Of a stretch of DNA of 59,525 nucleotides, positions 47,917 through 57,867 are shown piece after piece. The DNA lies in contig JAALLE010000014.1 in the NCBI GenBank assembly GCA_011087605.1, forward strand, positions 1 through 59,525, read 5' to 3'. Both the position numbers and the translations under genes were made by a program. The notes under the pieces are model-generated. The model did no database searches. It was not told the origin of the DNA and saw nothing but the letters and a program-made list of their open reading frames with translations. Within the stretch, counting starts at the first letter, position 1; the number at the start of each line of letters is the position of its first letter. The DNA comes from Hyphomicrobiales bacterium. Its GTDB lineage: Bacteria > Pseudomonadota > Alphaproteobacteria > Rhizobiales > Rhizobiaceae.

Positions 47917-48414
47917 ATGATCTATACAATTTTTGGCCCAAGCGACTTCGGTTCGAACGGGCAAGAAACCTCGGCATTTGATAGTCTGGTGGCAGTACCA
48001 GAAGGCCCGGCTACCTGGGCATTGCTGGCACCTCCGATCTGGTTGATTGCCCACAGGCTTTGGTGGCCACTGGCTTATTGCTTGTTGTTCTGGGCATTTT
48101 GCGCCACGCTTTTGACAACTCCCTTTGCAGTAATAGCAATTTTTATCAATGGCTTACCCGGTCTGTATTTTATGTTGGAGGGCAGGGAGCTTTATCGACG
48201 CAAGCTGGAAAATGAAGGCATGATCATGATTGGTTTGATTGATGCAGCCAGCGAGCCAGCGGCAATTGGCAGATTTCTGGATGACCAGCAGCACCAGCCC
48301 ACGTTGCCGTCATCGCAAACCGTTCCGGCACCAGCCAAAGCTTCGCCTCAACTGCTACGCGGGTCGGGAGACTCGACAGATGTTTTTGGTCTGTTTACTC
48401 CCCGGGAGACGTAG
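47917..48414 (+). CDS. DUF2628 membrane protein in the his operon
   Basis: A 165-aa protein of unknown function with hydrophobic segments at about 32-55, 58-75 and 78-95 (WALLAPPIWLIAHRLWWPLAYCLLFWAF split across the first two) and a polar C-terminal tail (SSQTVPAPAKASPQLL). It begins 13 nt after hisB and ends 3 nt before hisH, as in other rhizobia, so it is co-transcribed. No role in histidine synthesis is known. Confidence 0.85.
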   Translation: MIYTIFGPSDFGSNGQETSAFDSLVAVPEGPATWALLAPPIWLIAHRLWWPLAYCLLFWAFCATLLTTPFAVIAIFINGLPGLYFMLEGRELYRRKLENEGMIMIGLIDAASEPAAIGRFLDDQQHQPTLPSSQTVPAPAKASPQLLRGSGDSTDVFGLFTPRET

Positions 48415-48417
48415 ATC

Positions 48418-49068
48418 TTGCGAATTGCAATCATCGACTACGGATCAGGAAACCTGAAATCCGCGACAAAGGCCTTTGAGCGTGCGGCGCGTGAGGCTGG
48501 AATAAAGTCGGAAATTCTGTTGACCGGTGATGCGGATGTGGTGCGCGGTTCTGATCGTATTGTGCTTCCAGGTGTTGGGGCTTTTGCCGATTGTCGTGCT
48601 GGACTGGAGGAAGTTCCCGGCATGGTCGAAGTGCTTCATGAAAAAGTGAGGAACAAGGGCACTCCCTTTCTCGGCATTTGTGTCGGCATGCAGTTGATGG
48701 CGTCTCGTGGTCTGGAAAAGGGCGTTACGGATGGTCTTGGCTGGATTGATGGAGATGTGGTTGAAATGAAACCGTCCGACCCGACTTTAAAAGTACCGCA
48801 AATTGGCTGGAACACCTTACAGGTCCGCAAAAACCACCCGCTTTTTGAGGGAATTGCCACTGGAACCGATGGGTATCACGCTTACTTTGTTCATTCCTAT
48901 CACTTTCAGGTCCAAGATTCTGACGATCTTGTGGCAACAAGCGACTATGGGATGGATGTTACGGCGGTGATAGCCAGAGATAATATGACGGGAACGCAGT
49001 TTCATCCGGAGAAAAGCCAGACTTTGGGCCTCGCCTTGATCGCCAATTTCCTTAGGTGGGCACCATGA
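48418..49068 (+). CDS. hisH: Imidazole glycerol phosphate synthase, glutaminase subunit
   Basis: A 216-aa class I glutamine amidotransferase that feeds ammonia to HisF. Nucleophile Cys is in [12 protein letters not shown], the oxyanion strand is [10 protein letters not shown], and His/Glu are in [14 protein letters not shown]. The start is a TTG at 48418, the only candidate before the conserved [12 protein letters not shown]. It overlaps hisA by four bases. Confidence 0.95.
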   Translation: MRIAIIDYGSGNLKSATKAFERAAREAGIKSEILLTGDADVVRGSDRIVLPGVGAFADCRAGLEEVPGMVEVLHEKVRNKGTPFLGICVGMQLMASRGLEKGVTDGLGWIDGDVVEMKPSDPTLKVPQIGWNTLQVRKNHPLFEGIATGTDGYHAYFVHSYHFQVQDSDDLVATSDYGMDVTAVIARDNMTGTQFHPEKSQTLGLALIANFLRWAP

Positions 49069-49796
49069 TCCTGTTTCCGGCAATCGATTTGAAGGGTGGT
49101 GAATGCGTTCGCTTGAAGCTTGGTGATATGGATCAGGCAACGGTCTATAATTCGGATCCCGGCGATCAGGCAAAAGCTTTTCAAAATCAGGGATTTGACT
49201 GGCTGCACGTCGTCGACCTGGATGGGGCTTTTGCCGGCGAAGCGATTAACGGTGCCGCGGTTGAAGCGATATTGGCCGCTACAACAAATCCGGTTCAACT
49301 CGGCGGAGGTATTCGCACTCTTGAGCAGATCGAATATTGGCTGAAAAAGGGCATATCCCGGGTTATTTTAGGTACCATTGCGGTTCGTGATCCTGATCTC
49401 GTTCGTCAGGCATGCCGCAATTATCCGGGAAAAATTGCTGTTGGTATTGATGCAAGACACGGAAAAGTTGCCGTCGAAGGATGGGCAGAGACATCTCAAT
49501 TGAGCACTATCGAAATGGCGGCCCGCTTTGAAGATGCGGGCGTTTCAGCCATCATATTCACCGATATTGACAGAGATGGTGTGCTGAGCGGCATCAACTG
49601 GTCAAGCACATTGGAATTGGCGCGCAGTACTTCGATTCCGGTGATCGCGTCCGGCGGCCTGGCTTCGATGGACGATATTGTAAGACTAACCGCACCCGAT
49701 GCGCATCTTCTTGAAGGAGCGATTTCAGGTCGTGCGCTCTATGATGGCCGTATCGACCCGACCGACGCGCTCAAACTCCTGAGGTCGGCGAAATGA
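49065..49796 (+). CDS. hisA: Phosphoribosyl-formimino-AICAR ribotide isomerase
   Basis: A 243-aa (beta-alpha)8 barrel isomerase for the fourth step of histidine synthesis. Visible are [16 protein letters not shown] with the catalytic Asp, [47 protein letters not shown] (second Asp) and [13 protein letters not shown]. The start overlaps hisH and the stop overlaps hisF (ATGA at 49793). Confidence 0.97.
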   Translation: MILFPAIDLKGGECVRLKLGDMDQATVYNSDPGDQAKAFQNQGFDWLHVVDLDGAFAGEAINGAAVEAILAATTNPVQLGGGIRTLEQIEYWLKKGISRVILGTIAVRDPDLVRQACRNYPGKIAVGIDARHGKVAVEGWAETSQLSTIEMAARFEDAGVSAIIFTDIDRDGVLSGINWSSTLELARSTSIPVIASGGLASMDDIVRLTAPDAHLLEGAISGRALYDGRIDPTDALKLLRSAK

Positions 49797-50572
49797 GCCT
49801 CAAAACCAGGATCATTCCCTGCCTTGATGTTAAGGACGGCCGGGTTGTCAAAGGGGTCAATTTTGTCGACCTGATTGATGCCGGAGACCCGGTGGAAGCG
49901 GCCAAAGCCTATGACGCAGCAGGAGCCGATGAACTTTGCTTTCTCGACATCACTGCGTCGTCCGACAATCGAAATACCATACTTGATGTTGTCGCCAAGA
50001 CTGCCGAGCAATGCTTCATGCCGGCGACGGTCGGTGGTGGCGTGAGATCGGTAGATGATGTTCGAAACCTTTTGCTGGCGGGTGCCGATAAAGTGTCATT
50101 CAACACCGCCGCAGTGAATGATCCCGATGTGATTGCGCGGGCGGCTAATAAATTTGGCAATCAATGTATTGTCGCATCATTGGATGCCAAAAAAGTCAGC
50201 CGGTCAGGTGAAACTGATCGTTTTGAGATTTTCACCCATGGCGGGCGCAAGGCCACAGGCATCGATGCCGTTCAATTTGCCCAATTGATGGTCAAGAAGG
50301 GCGCCGGCGAAATTCTCCTCACGTCGATGGACCGTGATGGGACCAAAGATGGATATAATTTGCCTCTGACTCGCGCTATTGCCGATGCGGTAACGGTGCC
50401 GGTAATTGCTTCGGGAGGAGCCGGAACTCTTGATCATTTGGTTGAAGCTGTTGAAATTGGACATGCCAGTGCGGTGCTGGCCGCGTCGATATTTCATTTC
50501 GGGACATTTACTGTGGCGCAGGCGAAGCAACACATGGCACGCTGCGGCATCGCTACACGCCAATTGATTTAG
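49793..50572 (+). CDS. hisF: Imidazole glycerol phosphate synthase, cyclase subunit
   Basis: A 259-aa barrel, partner of HisH, that makes imidazole glycerol phosphate and AICAR. Marks are [22 protein letters not shown] with the catalytic Asp, [60 protein letters not shown] (second Asp) and [11 protein letters not shown]. Start overlaps hisA by four bases. Confidence 0.97.
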   Translation: MSLKTRIIPCLDVKDGRVVKGVNFVDLIDAGDPVEAAKAYDAAGADELCFLDITASSDNRNTILDVVAKTAEQCFMPATVGGGVRSVDDVRNLLLAGADKVSFNTAAVNDPDVIARAANKFGNQCIVASLDAKKVSRSGETDRFEIFTHGGRKATGIDAVQFAQLMVKKGAGEILLTSMDRDGTKDGYNLPLTRAIADAVTVPVIASGGAGTLDHLVEAVEIGHASAVLAASIFHFGTFTVAQAKQHMARCGIATRQLI

Positions 50573-50593
50573 GAAGTTGATAATTTCGATCCG

Positions 50594-50923
50594 ATGACCC
50601 AGTTTTCACTCTCACAACTTGAGCAGATAATCGCTGACCGGGCGATCAGCGGCGACACCTCCTCTTGGACAGCAAAACTGGTTGGCGACGGTATTGAAAA
50701 AGCAGCCGAAAAACTCGGAGAGGAGGCTGTTGAGACGATCATTGCAGCGCTGGCTCGCGATGCCGATGGAGTACGCGCGGAGGCCGCAGATCTACTTTAT
50801 CACCTTCTGGTTGTGCTTCACATAAAGGGGGTGAGCGTGGATGAGGTCATGACTGAACTTGAGCAGCGCACCTCGCAATCGGGAATTGTTGAAAAGGCTT
50901 CACGGAATATCGACAATGCCTAA
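50594..50923 (+). CDS. hisE: Phosphoribosyl-ATP pyrophosphatase
   Basis: A 109-aa all-alpha enzyme of the MazG-like fold. The metal-binding helices read [21 protein letters not shown] and [15 protein letters not shown]. It is a separate hisE, not fused to hisI, which is not in the window. It follows hisF by 21 nt and overlaps coaA by 8 nt. Confidence 0.95.
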   Translation: MTQFSLSQLEQIIADRAISGDTSSWTAKLVGDGIEKAAEKLGEEAVETIIAALARDADGVRAEAADLLYHLLVVLHIKGVSVDEVMTELEQRTSQSGIVEKASRNIDNA

Positions 50924-51866
50924 GTCGCCAAAACAACCCTCTCCATACCTGGAGTTTGAAATTGACGAGTGGGCCGAATTTCGCGCCGACACTCCGCTGA
51001 CTTTGACCGAGGAAGAGGTTAAACGGTTACGTGCGCTGAACGACCCGGTGGCGCTGGACGAGGTCCGGCGAATTTATTTGTCGCTATCCCGACTATTGGC
51101 CTCGCATGTGGAATCGACAATCGGACTGTTCAAACAGCGCAGTCAATTTCTCAATCTTCGGGGTCAGAAAACACCCTTTGTAATCGGTATTGCTGGTTCA
51201 GTTGCTGCGGGGAAGTCTACGACCGCCCGAATTTTGCGGGAATTAATGACCCGGTGGCCAGCCAGTCCAAAAGTCGACCTGATCACAACCGACGGCTTCC
51301 TGTTACCCAATGCCGAACTGCGAAAACAGGGATTGATGGATCGCAAGGGTTTTCCTGAGAGCTTTGACCGACGTCACGTGTTGGATTTTCTGTCACGCAT
51401 CAAAGCCGGCGAGCGCAATGTAAAGGCACCGGTTTACTCTCATCTTGTCTATGATGTGGTGCCGGATAGTTTTGTGACCATCGATCAGCCGGATATTCTG
51501 ATCTTTGAAGGCATCAACGTGCTACAGGTCAGCGACTTGCCAAAAGACGGTAATTCTGTGCCGTTCGTGTCGGATTATTTTGACTTTTCGATCTATATCG
51601 ATGCTGAAGAGGAAATTATTCAGGACTGGTATGTGTCGCGTTTCATGCGGCTTCGGGAAACCGCGTTTCAAAAGCCGGAATCGTTCTTTCACCGCTATAG
51701 CCAAGTGTCTGACAATGCCGCGTTGGAAATTGCCATGGATTTGTGGACCCGAATCAATCTGGTCAATCTGCGCGAAAATATTCTGCCGACACGACAGCGG
51801 GCTGATCTTGTTCTTCACAAGGGCTCTGATCATGCTGTGGATGGAGTTGCATTGCGTCGGTTGTAG
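50916..51866 (+). CDS. coaA: Pantothenate kinase (type I)
   Basis: A 316-aa kinase for the first, regulated step of CoA synthesis. P-loop [20 protein letters not shown], then [55 protein letters not shown] and [14 protein letters not shown]. It starts inside the end of hisE at the ATG at 50916, so the his operon ends with coaA, as in many rhizobia. Confidence 0.97.
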   Translation: MPKSPKQPSPYLEFEIDEWAEFRADTPLTLTEEEVKRLRALNDPVALDEVRRIYLSLSRLLASHVESTIGLFKQRSQFLNLRGQKTPFVIGIAGSVAAGKSTTARILRELMTRWPASPKVDLITTDGFLLPNAELRKQGLMDRKGFPESFDRRHVLDFLSRIKAGERNVKAPVYSHLVYDVVPDSFVTIDQPDILIFEGINVLQVSDLPKDGNSVPFVSDYFDFSIYIDAEEEIIQDWYVSRFMRLRETAFQKPESFFHRYSQVSDNAALEIAMDLWTRINLVNLRENILPTRQRADLVLHKGSDHAVDGVALRRL

Positions 51867-51871
51867 TGCAG

Positions 51872-52159
51872 CTATTCGCCTTCACCGAATTTGTCATCGA
51901 TAAGAGCCTGAAGGGAATCCAGCGCCTCTTTTGCCTGTCGACCAGTTGCAGAAATTTCAACACTACACCCGTTTGAGGCGGCCAGCATCATCAGGCCCAT
52001 AATCGATGTTCCACCGACGGTTTCACCACCTTTTGAAACTTTGATATCGGCATCAAAGGTCTCGGCAAGTTTGACAAATTTTGCTGATGCCCGTGCATGC
52101 AAGCCGCGCTTGTTGCAAATGTCCGCAGAGCGGGCTTGCGGTCCGGAGGGGTCGTTCAT
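51872..52159 (-). CDS. ptsH: HPr phosphocarrier protein
   Basis: A 95-aa phosphocarrier. The phospho-His is H21 in KRGLHARASAKFVKLAE, and Ser52 in GGTSIMGLMMLAA is at the position phosphorylated by HPr kinase. No sugar permease is nearby, so it belongs to the regulatory PTS typical of alphaproteobacteria. Its ATG overlaps the stop of the EIIA gene (ATGA). Confidence 0.95.
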   Translation of the reverse strand: MNDPSGPQARSADICNKRGLHARASAKFVKLAETFDADIKVSKGGETVGGTSIMGLMMLAASNGCSVEISATGRQAKEALDSLQALIDDKFGEGE

Positions 52160-52557
52160 TTGGCCGAGAGAACCTTACTGGCAATGTTGATGTAGCGCTT
52201 GCCCGATTCGACGGCTTTTTCCAGGGCTGCATCCATATCGTCGTCAACCCGTACTCCCGCCAATTTAATCAGCATGGGAAGATTGACCCCGGCCACCACT
52301 TCAATCAGCCCGGGCTCCATGATCGAAATTGAGAGATTGGATGGCGTGCCACCAAACATGTCAGTAAGAATAATCGTGCCGGATCCGGAATTGACGCCAC
52401 CAACGGCCTCCAAAATATCCTGGCGGCGTTGTTCCATATCATCGTCGGGACCTATAGAAATAGTGTCCACTTGTTCCTGTGGTCCAACAACATGTTCCAG
52501 TGCCAACCGGAACTCTTTGGCTAATGAGCCATGTGTGACGAGCACAAGTCCTATCAT
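52156..52557 (-). CDS. PTS EIIA component, mannose/fructose type
   Basis: A 133-aa EIIA of the mannose family with phospho-His H9 in LVLVTHGSLAKEF, then GTIILTDMFGGTPSNLSI and VVAGVNLPMLIKLA. EIIB and EIIC are absent, so it likely serves signalling, taking phosphate from HPr. Order hprK-EIIA-ptsH downstream of chvG-chvI is the usual alphaproteobacterial layout. Confidence 0.94.
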   Translation of the reverse strand: MIGLVLVTHGSLAKEFRLALEHVVGPQEQVDTISIGPDDDMEQRRQDILEAVGGVNSGSGTIILTDMFGGTPSNLSISIMEPGLIEVVAGVNLPMLIKLAGVRVDDDMDAALEKAVESGKRYINIASKVLSAK

Positions 52558-52650
52558 CTATTGCCTGTCAAGCGAGAGCGCGTCCTTTGTCCGAGTTCAT
52601 ATTTACAGGCAATTCGACACTTGCAAGTAAAATCTGACGATCTGCGTGAT

Positions 52651-53130
52651 TCAATTGGATTCAGACGGAAGAATCGTTGATTCTTGGGCCAAGCGGGCCT
52701 GGATCAGCTCGATTGCCTGGCTAATGTGATCCTGCGGCACCATCATCTTCGGAATTGTCGGACCGTTTGGCACCAATCGATGATGCGCCGACTTGGGCAA
52801 CCGTTCCAGTTCCTTACCCGGAGATAACTGCACAACCAGGTCGGCAACAGCCTTGGGCTGCCAATCGACACTTTCAATTCCCTGGAAACGATGTTCGGCC
52901 AATCCCTGCAGGGATGTCGGTGACTTGACCAGATAGGAATTGCCAAACTGTTCCACGATCACCCGATCATCCGCTACCCAGCGAGCATAGTTGTTTCGTT
53001 TTCTCCATTGCTCAATCAGTTGATGCGACAAACGGGATTTACCACTTCCTGACGGGCCAAGGATTATCAGTCCGGTGGATCCTAAAACGATGGCACAGCC
53101 GTGCTGACTTTTTGCAAGCTTCAAACTCAT
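52651..53130 (-). CDS. hprK: Short HPr kinase/phosphorylase
   Basis: A 159-aa protein holding only the catalytic part of HPr kinase. The P-loop is LGPSGSGKSRLSHQLI (K31), followed by WVADDRVIVEQFG with the paired acidic residues that choose kinase or phosphatase direction. The N-terminal domain of Gram-positive HprK (~130 aa) is absent, as in other alphaproteobacteria. The start is one base after the chvG stop, so it is tied to that two-component operon. Confidence 0.92.
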   Translation of the reverse strand: MSLKLAKSQHGCAIVLGSTGLIILGPSGSGKSRLSHQLIEQWRKRNNYARWVADDRVIVEQFGNSYLVKSPTSLQGLAEHRFQGIESVDWQPKAVADLVVQLSPGKELERLPKSAHHRLVPNGPTIPKMMVPQDHISQAIELIQARLAQESTILPSESN

Positions 53131-53131
53131 G

Positions 53132-55021
53132 TCAGTTGCCAGCAGATGAAAGCGGAATTTCAACGGTAAACATTGCGCCGCCGCCATCTGTGGAGTCGAC
53201 ATTGGCAGCTTTGATTGTGCCCCCATGCGCTTCGACGATTTGGCGCGTTATTGACAAGCCCAGACCGGAATTTTGCCCGAATGCCTCACTTGGCGGCCGA
53301 TCAGTGTAAAAACGCTCAAAAATGCGCTCAGCATTTTCCGTGGGAATACCCGGGCCGTTATCCATCACCCTGACCACAGCCATTTTTCCCTGCTGTGACA
53401 GGTTGATGGTAATTTTTCCATCGGTGGGGGGAACAAAACTACGGGCATTTTCGACCAGATTGGCAATGACCTGGCTGAGGCGACCTCGATGTCCGGAAAT
53501 TTTCCAGGAAGGTTTTCTGCGGTTTTTTGGTCGATTTCCTGTGTTGTTTGCCGATGATTCGATAATCAATCTCAGTTTTGGCAATTCCAGTTTGGAACTT
53601 GCGCTGATGTCCTCATAGGTATCGCAATATCCTTCAAGCAAACTGTCCAATTCAATGATTTCGGCATCGTCTCGCGCCAGTTCAGCATCCAGTCGTGAAG
53701 CATCGGATATGTCGGTTATGAGTCGATCCAAGCGCTGGACATCATGGGTGATGATTTCCAGCAATTTGTCATGCTGCTGTTTCTTTTTGGCAAGCGGCAA
53801 GGTTTCAACGGCGCTGCGCAGAGAGGTCAGGGGGTTTTTCAATTCGTGACTGACATCGGCAGCAAACCGCTCGATGGCGTCAATGCGGGCATAGAGGCTT
53901 TGCGTCATTTCTCGAAGACTGCTGGACAGATGTCCAATCTCATCGCGCCGTTCCGAAAAGTCGGGAATCTGTTCTCGGTTCTTGCCACCAAGCCTGACCC
54001 GTTCGGCTGCATCTGACAAGCGACGCAACGGACTGGCAATTGTTGAAGCGAGAAGGATTGACAAAAGCGCACTGACAAAAACTGCAACGCCAAAGGTTCG
54101 CATAATCGCATAGCGTTCCTTGTCGATGATCTGGTCGATATCACCGGCCTCCGTGGACAGCAGCAAAACGCCAAGTATGGCCCTGAATCGCTGTACCGGC
54201 ACCGCCACCGATACGACGGTATCACCACCCGTCGTGCGGCGGGTTTTGCTGCCCGGGCTGCCGGTCAGCGCAGTGACGACTTCGCTGTAGGCTGTGCCAT
54301 TTCCGTTGGGTGTTTCCACGTAAAGCGGCAGGTCGCGTTGCCAGAACCAGTCTCTGAACTGTAGCCAGTAATCTTCCAGAAAACCTCGCTCCTTTTTGGC
54401 AATTGGGGGCAGTTCAAATCGCAATATCTGGCCGCTGGAATACAAGCGATCAGAATCCAGAATGATGATGCCGTCGCGATCGTATATCCTGGCCCGCGTC
54501 CGCGTCGGTGATATCAGCCGACGCAGCACCGGGGCAACTTCTTCGGGATTTATCGGGAAGTCGAGATTTTCCAGTTCGTTTTCCATCGGATAGGTGCTTT
54601 CACCTGCCTGCAATTCCAGCAATCGCTCAGGATCGATGGTAATCGCATCGGTGTCGACACTGGCCCGCGCCGAGATGGCAGCTGCAATGATTTCACCCTG
54701 GGTCAACAGACTTTCCTCGCGCGCCTCGATCAGGCTGTCACGAAATTGATTGAGAAACAGGATGCCGGACAGCAGAACAAACAGCGCAGCCATATTCAAG
54801 AATATGATACGCTGGGTCAGGCTGGTGAAAATGTAACGGCTAAAAAACAATCCGATGGGTGTCCGAGGGCGCCACCAGGAATTGCTCTTGGCGCGACTCG
54901 ATCCACCGATCTGGAACTGGTTTTGCTGGTCGGTGTTGCTTGTTTCCGGGTCACGTGATTTGTCCCCGGCGGATTTGACATCCTTCAGGTTTGAATCAAG
55001 CGAAACGGGGGCATCAGTCAA
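53132..55021 (-). CDS. chvG: Sensor histidine kinase ChvG (ExoS/BvrS type)
   Basis: A 629-aa membrane sensor. It has membrane helices at about 73-91 and 309-330, a periplasmic domain between them, a HAMP domain (about 330-385), a phospho-His at H392 in ADVSHELKNPLTSLRSAVETL, and an ATPase domain with VIANLVENARSF, MDNGPGIPTENAERIFERFY and GLGLSITRQIVEAHGG. ChvG orthologues sense acidity or envelope stress and control virulence, symbiosis and exopolysaccharide. The start is a TTG at 55021 with AGGAAGG upstream, 4 nt after chvI. Confidence 0.94.
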   Translation of the reverse strand: MTDAPVSLDSNLKDVKSAGDKSRDPETSNTDQQNQFQIGGSSRAKSNSWWRPRTPIGLFFSRYIFTSLTQRIIFLNMAALFVLLSGILFLNQFRDSLIEAREESLLTQGEIIAAAISARASVDTDAITIDPERLLELQAGESTYPMENELENLDFPINPEEVAPVLRRLISPTRTRARIYDRDGIIILDSDRLYSSGQILRFELPPIAKKERGFLEDYWLQFRDWFWQRDLPLYVETPNGNGTAYSEVVTALTGSPGSKTRRTTGGDTVVSVAVPVQRFRAILGVLLLSTEAGDIDQIIDKERYAIMRTFGVAVFVSALLSILLASTIASPLRRLSDAAERVRLGGKNREQIPDFSERRDEIGHLSSSLREMTQSLYARIDAIERFAADVSHELKNPLTSLRSAVETLPLAKKKQQHDKLLEIITHDVQRLDRLITDISDASRLDAELARDDAEIIELDSLLEGYCDTYEDISASSKLELPKLRLIIESSANNTGNRPKNRRKPSWKISGHRGRLSQVIANLVENARSFVPPTDGKITINLSQQGKMAVVRVMDNGPGIPTENAERIFERFYTDRPPSEAFGQNSGLGLSITRQIVEAHGGTIKAANVDSTDGGGAMFTVEIPLSSAGN

Positions 55022-55025
55022 CTAA

Positions 55026-55730
55026 TCAGCCTTCCTTGAAACGATATCCCACACCGTACAGGGTTTCTATCATATCAAAGTCGTCATCAACTTGCTTGAA
55101 TTTCTTTCGCAGTCGCTTGATGTGGCTGTCGATGGTTCGGTCGTCGACATAGACCTGATCATCATAGGCTGCGTCCATCAGCGAATCTCGGGATTTAACC
55201 ACGCCGGGGCGCTGAGCCAGGGCAAACAATATCAAGAATTCAGTAACTGTCAGCGTCACGGATTTTCCCTTCCACTGACTGACATGGCGTTCCTGATCCA
55301 TGGTCAGGTTGCCGCGTTCCAGCATATTGGCACCACCGCTGTCTTCGCGGACGGCACCTTCGACGCGGGCAGCAGACCGGCGCAGCACGGCTTTCACTCG
55401 TTCCACCAGCAGGCGTTGGGAAAAAGGTTTGGTGATGAAATCGTCGGCCCCCATTTTCAACCCAAACAATTCGTCAATTTCGTCATCCTTGGAAGTCAGG
55501 AATATCACTGGCAAATCTGATTTCTGGCGTAATCTGCGCAGCAGCTCCATGCCATCCATGCGCGGCATCTTGATATCGAATACCGCCAGATCAGGTCTCT
55601 TGGTTGTCAGCCCGTCCAGGGCTGATGCGCCATCGGTATAGGTTTCAACCCGGTATCCTTCTGATTCCAGTGCAATGGAAACCGATGTCAGGATATTTCG
55701 ATCATCATCGACGAGTGCGATAGTTGCCAT
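55026..55730 (-). CDS. chvI: Response regulator ChvI (ExoS-ChvI/BvrR type)
   Basis: A 234-aa OmpR-family regulator. The receiver domain has [11 protein letters not shown] (acidic pocket), phospho-Asp D52 in [16 protein letters not shown] and [27 protein letters not shown] (Lys). The C-terminal winged helix has [26 protein letters not shown] and [24 protein letters not shown] lies 6 nt before the ATG at 55730. A hairpin (55755-55773) sits just upstream. It is divergent from pckA. Confidence 0.96.
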   Translation of the reverse strand: MATIALVDDDRNILTSVSIALESEGYRVETYTDGASALDGLTTKRPDLAVFDIKMPRMDGMELLRRLRQKSDLPVIFLTSKDDEIDELFGLKMGADDFITKPFSQRLLVERVKAVLRRSAARVEGAVREDSGGANMLERGNLTMDQERHVSQWKGKSVTLTVTEFLILFALAQRPGVVKSRDSLMDAAYDDQVYVDDRTIDSHIKRLRKKFKQVDDDFDMIETLYGVGYRFKEG

Positions 55731-56180
55731 GAATTCTCTCCATATATATTCCGACAGTCTCATTGAAAGACTGCCGAATGGCCAATTTTACAGCCATTAG
55801 AAGTTGATTAGAGGCAAAATCAGATTGTGCCAAGAACCCACTTGCGGTTGAACCAAGACCAATTTGCCAAAATTGCGCACAAATTATGGCCAGCTGATGA
55901 AGTCATGCAGTTCGATTGATTCAAACCCTAAACGATTGAATTTTTGACTTGTTAATCCTGAGCAAAATTAACTTTCAGTTTTAATCGATTTACCAACCAA
56001 ATCGACCCCAAAACCACCGATTCCAATCTTGTCATAGACGATTAGCCTGCCTAGTGTCCGCCGCAACTCCAGTCGCAGAAAGCAGATTTTAATCTTTGGT
56101 TTCCAGATACGCGGCATTGTTCGTAGTCGTCGCATCGGCAGCTTTTGACAGATCTATCGACCCAAAAAAGGCATTGAGTT
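55731..56180. promoter_or_regulatory. chvI-pckA divergent intergenic region
   Basis: A 450-nt AT-rich gap with no coding frame of note. Near chvI lies an inverted repeat CAGTCT/AGACTG with a 7-nt loop (55755-55773), extended to 9 bp with one mismatch. In the middle, around 55920-55990, lies a very AT-rich stretch with repeated TTTTTGACTTG- and TTAATC-like motifs, a possible promoter zone. Both flanking genes must start in it, and control of pckA by ChvI is plausible but not shown by sequence. Confidence 0.5.
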
Positions 56181-57761
56181 ATGACGCAGGCATTCAATGG
56201 AAATGTAAAGCTGGATTCCCAGGCACAGATCAGCTGGAATGACGATGAGCAGACATTGTTTGCGTTGGCATTGGAGCGCAACGAAGGCGTTGAAACAGCC
56301 ACCGGTAATCTGGCGGTAGAAACCGGTAAACATACCGGTCGCTCTGCAACCGACAAATATATCGTGCGCGATTCTGAAACTGAATCATCGGTTTGGTGGG
56401 ATAACAATCAGGCAATGGCGGAACATCATTTCGACCAGCTTTATGCCGATTTCATGGATCATGCAGAAGGTAAGAAACTGTTCGGCCAGGATTTGTTTGG
56501 TGGTGCCGACCCGGCATATCGTGTTGGCGCGCGCATCTATCTGGAATTTGCCTGGCACGCCCTGTTTATTCGGTATTTGCTGCGACGTCCGACGGCAGTG
56601 GAACAAGCAGCATTTTCTCCCGACATGACAATCATCAACCTGCCAAGCTTCAGGGCCGTTCCCGAGCGCCATGGCTGCCGGTCAGAAACCGTCATTGCGG
56701 TCAATCTGAAACGCCGCATCGTCCTGATTGGTGGTACGGAATACGCAGGCGAAACGAAAAAGTCGGTGTTTGGAGCTCTCAATTACTTCCTGCCGGCCAA
56801 GGGCGTTATGCCAATGCATTGTTCGGCCAATTTGGGCGACAGCGAGGATAGTGCGTTGTTTTTCGGCCTGTCTGGCACCGGTAAAACCACCCTTTCATCC
56901 GATGCTTCGCGCACGCTCGTCGGGGATGATGAGCATGGCTGGTCTGACAATGGTATCTTCAACTTCGAAGGTGGTTGTTACGCCAAGACCATTCGACTGA
57001 GCGCCGAAGCAGAGCCGGAGATTTATTCGACAACTCAGCGCTGGGGTTCGATTTTGGAAAATGTCGTAATTGATCCGGCGACTAAATTGCCTGATTTCGA
57101 CGATGGGTCACTGACCGAAAATGCCCGCGTGGCCTACCCAATGCATTATATTCCAAATGCGTCGGAAACGGCACGGGCACCGCACCCTAAAACCATCATC
57201 ATGTTGACCGCTGATGCATCCGGTGTGTTGCCGCCAATTGCCCGGATGACCCCGGCACAGGCAATGTATCATTTCCTCTCTGGGTATACAGCCAAAGTGG
57301 CCGGTACAGAAAAAGGTGTTGCAGGAACTCAGGCCACATTTTCAACCTGTTTTGGCGCCCCCTTCATGCCGCGGCATCCAAGCGTTTATGGCAATCTTTT
57401 GCGAGACAAGATCGCCCAACACGAGGCCACTTGCTGGTTGGTGAATACCGGCTGGACCGGTGGGCCGTATGGTGAAGGTTCCCGCATGCCGATCGGTGCA
57501 ACACGAACACTTCTGCGTGCCGCATTGGATGGATCTCTGAACGAAGTGCAAATGCGGGTCGATGAAAATTTTGGTCTGGAAGTTCCGGTATCGGTAGCAG
57601 GTGTAGATGAAATTCTGCTGCGCCCACGGGATACCTGGGCGGATAAAGCGGCATATGATGTTGCCGCGCGGGATCTGGTTGCCAAGTTCATTGCCAATTT
57701 CGAAAAGTTTGAGCTGCATGTGGACGATAATGTCCTTGGTGCCGCACCGCGCGCCGCCTGA
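56181..57761 (+). CDS. pckA: Phosphoenolpyruvate carboxykinase (ATP)
   Basis: A 526-aa gluconeogenic enzyme converting oxaloacetate to PEP. Visible are [39 protein letters not shown] (kinase-1a at 229-240) and [24 protein letters not shown] (kinase-2 and metal ligands). Length is normal. Next to the PTS-ChvGI locus, it makes a carbon-flow set with acs and the PPDK regulator. Confidence 0.97.
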   Translation: MTQAFNGNVKLDSQAQISWNDDEQTLFALALERNEGVETATGNLAVETGKHTGRSATDKYIVRDSETESSVWWDNNQAMAEHHFDQLYADFMDHAEGKKLFGQDLFGGADPAYRVGARIYLEFAWHALFIRYLLRRPTAVEQAAFSPDMTIINLPSFRAVPERHGCRSETVIAVNLKRRIVLIGGTEYAGETKKSVFGALNYFLPAKGVMPMHCSANLGDSEDSALFFGLSGTGKTTLSSDASRTLVGDDEHGWSDNGIFNFEGGCYAKTIRLSAEAEPEIYSTTQRWGSILENVVIDPATKLPDFDDGSLTENARVAYPMHYIPNASETARAPHPKTIIMLTADASGVLPPIARMTPAQAMYHFLSGYTAKVAGTEKGVAGTQATFSTCFGAPFMPRHPSVYGNLLRDKIAQHEATCWLVNTGWTGGPYGEGSRMPIGATRTLLRAALDGSLNEVQMRVDENFGLEVPVSVAGVDEILLRPRDTWADKAAYDVAARDLVAKFIANFEKFELHVDDNVLGAAPRAA

Positions 57762-57769
57762 GATTTAAC

Positions 57770-57795
57770 TGACCCCATTTGACCAATTGGGGTCA
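57770..57795. terminator. Inverted repeat after pckA
   Basis: TGACCCCA and TGGGGTCA form a perfect 8-bp stem (57770-57777, 57788-57795) with a 10-nt loop, 9 nt after the pckA stop. There is no T-run behind it, so it may be a Rho-type or processing hairpin rather than an intrinsic terminator. Confidence 0.5.
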
Positions 57796-57829
57796 ACCAA
57801 GCTTTCCTTGCGATCAAAAAAATTGTCTT

Positions 57830-57862
57830 ATTCGCCCTCTAAGAAAACTCAAGAGGGCGAAT
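57830..57862 (+). promoter_or_regulatory. Hairpin over the nitroreductase ribosome binding site
   Basis: ATTCGCCCTCT (57830-57840) and AGAGGGCGAAT (57852-57862) form a perfect 11-bp stem with an 11-nt loop. The right arm holds the only purine-rich AGAGGG that can serve the TTG at 57868, so the stem could hide the ribosome binding site. Confidence 0.7.
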
Positions 57863-57867
57863 CTATT

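Noticed and set aside
54951-54958. TCACGTGA palindrome in chvG as a further parS site
   Set aside because: Only the central 8 bp match; the flanking GTT/AAC needed for ParB are missing.
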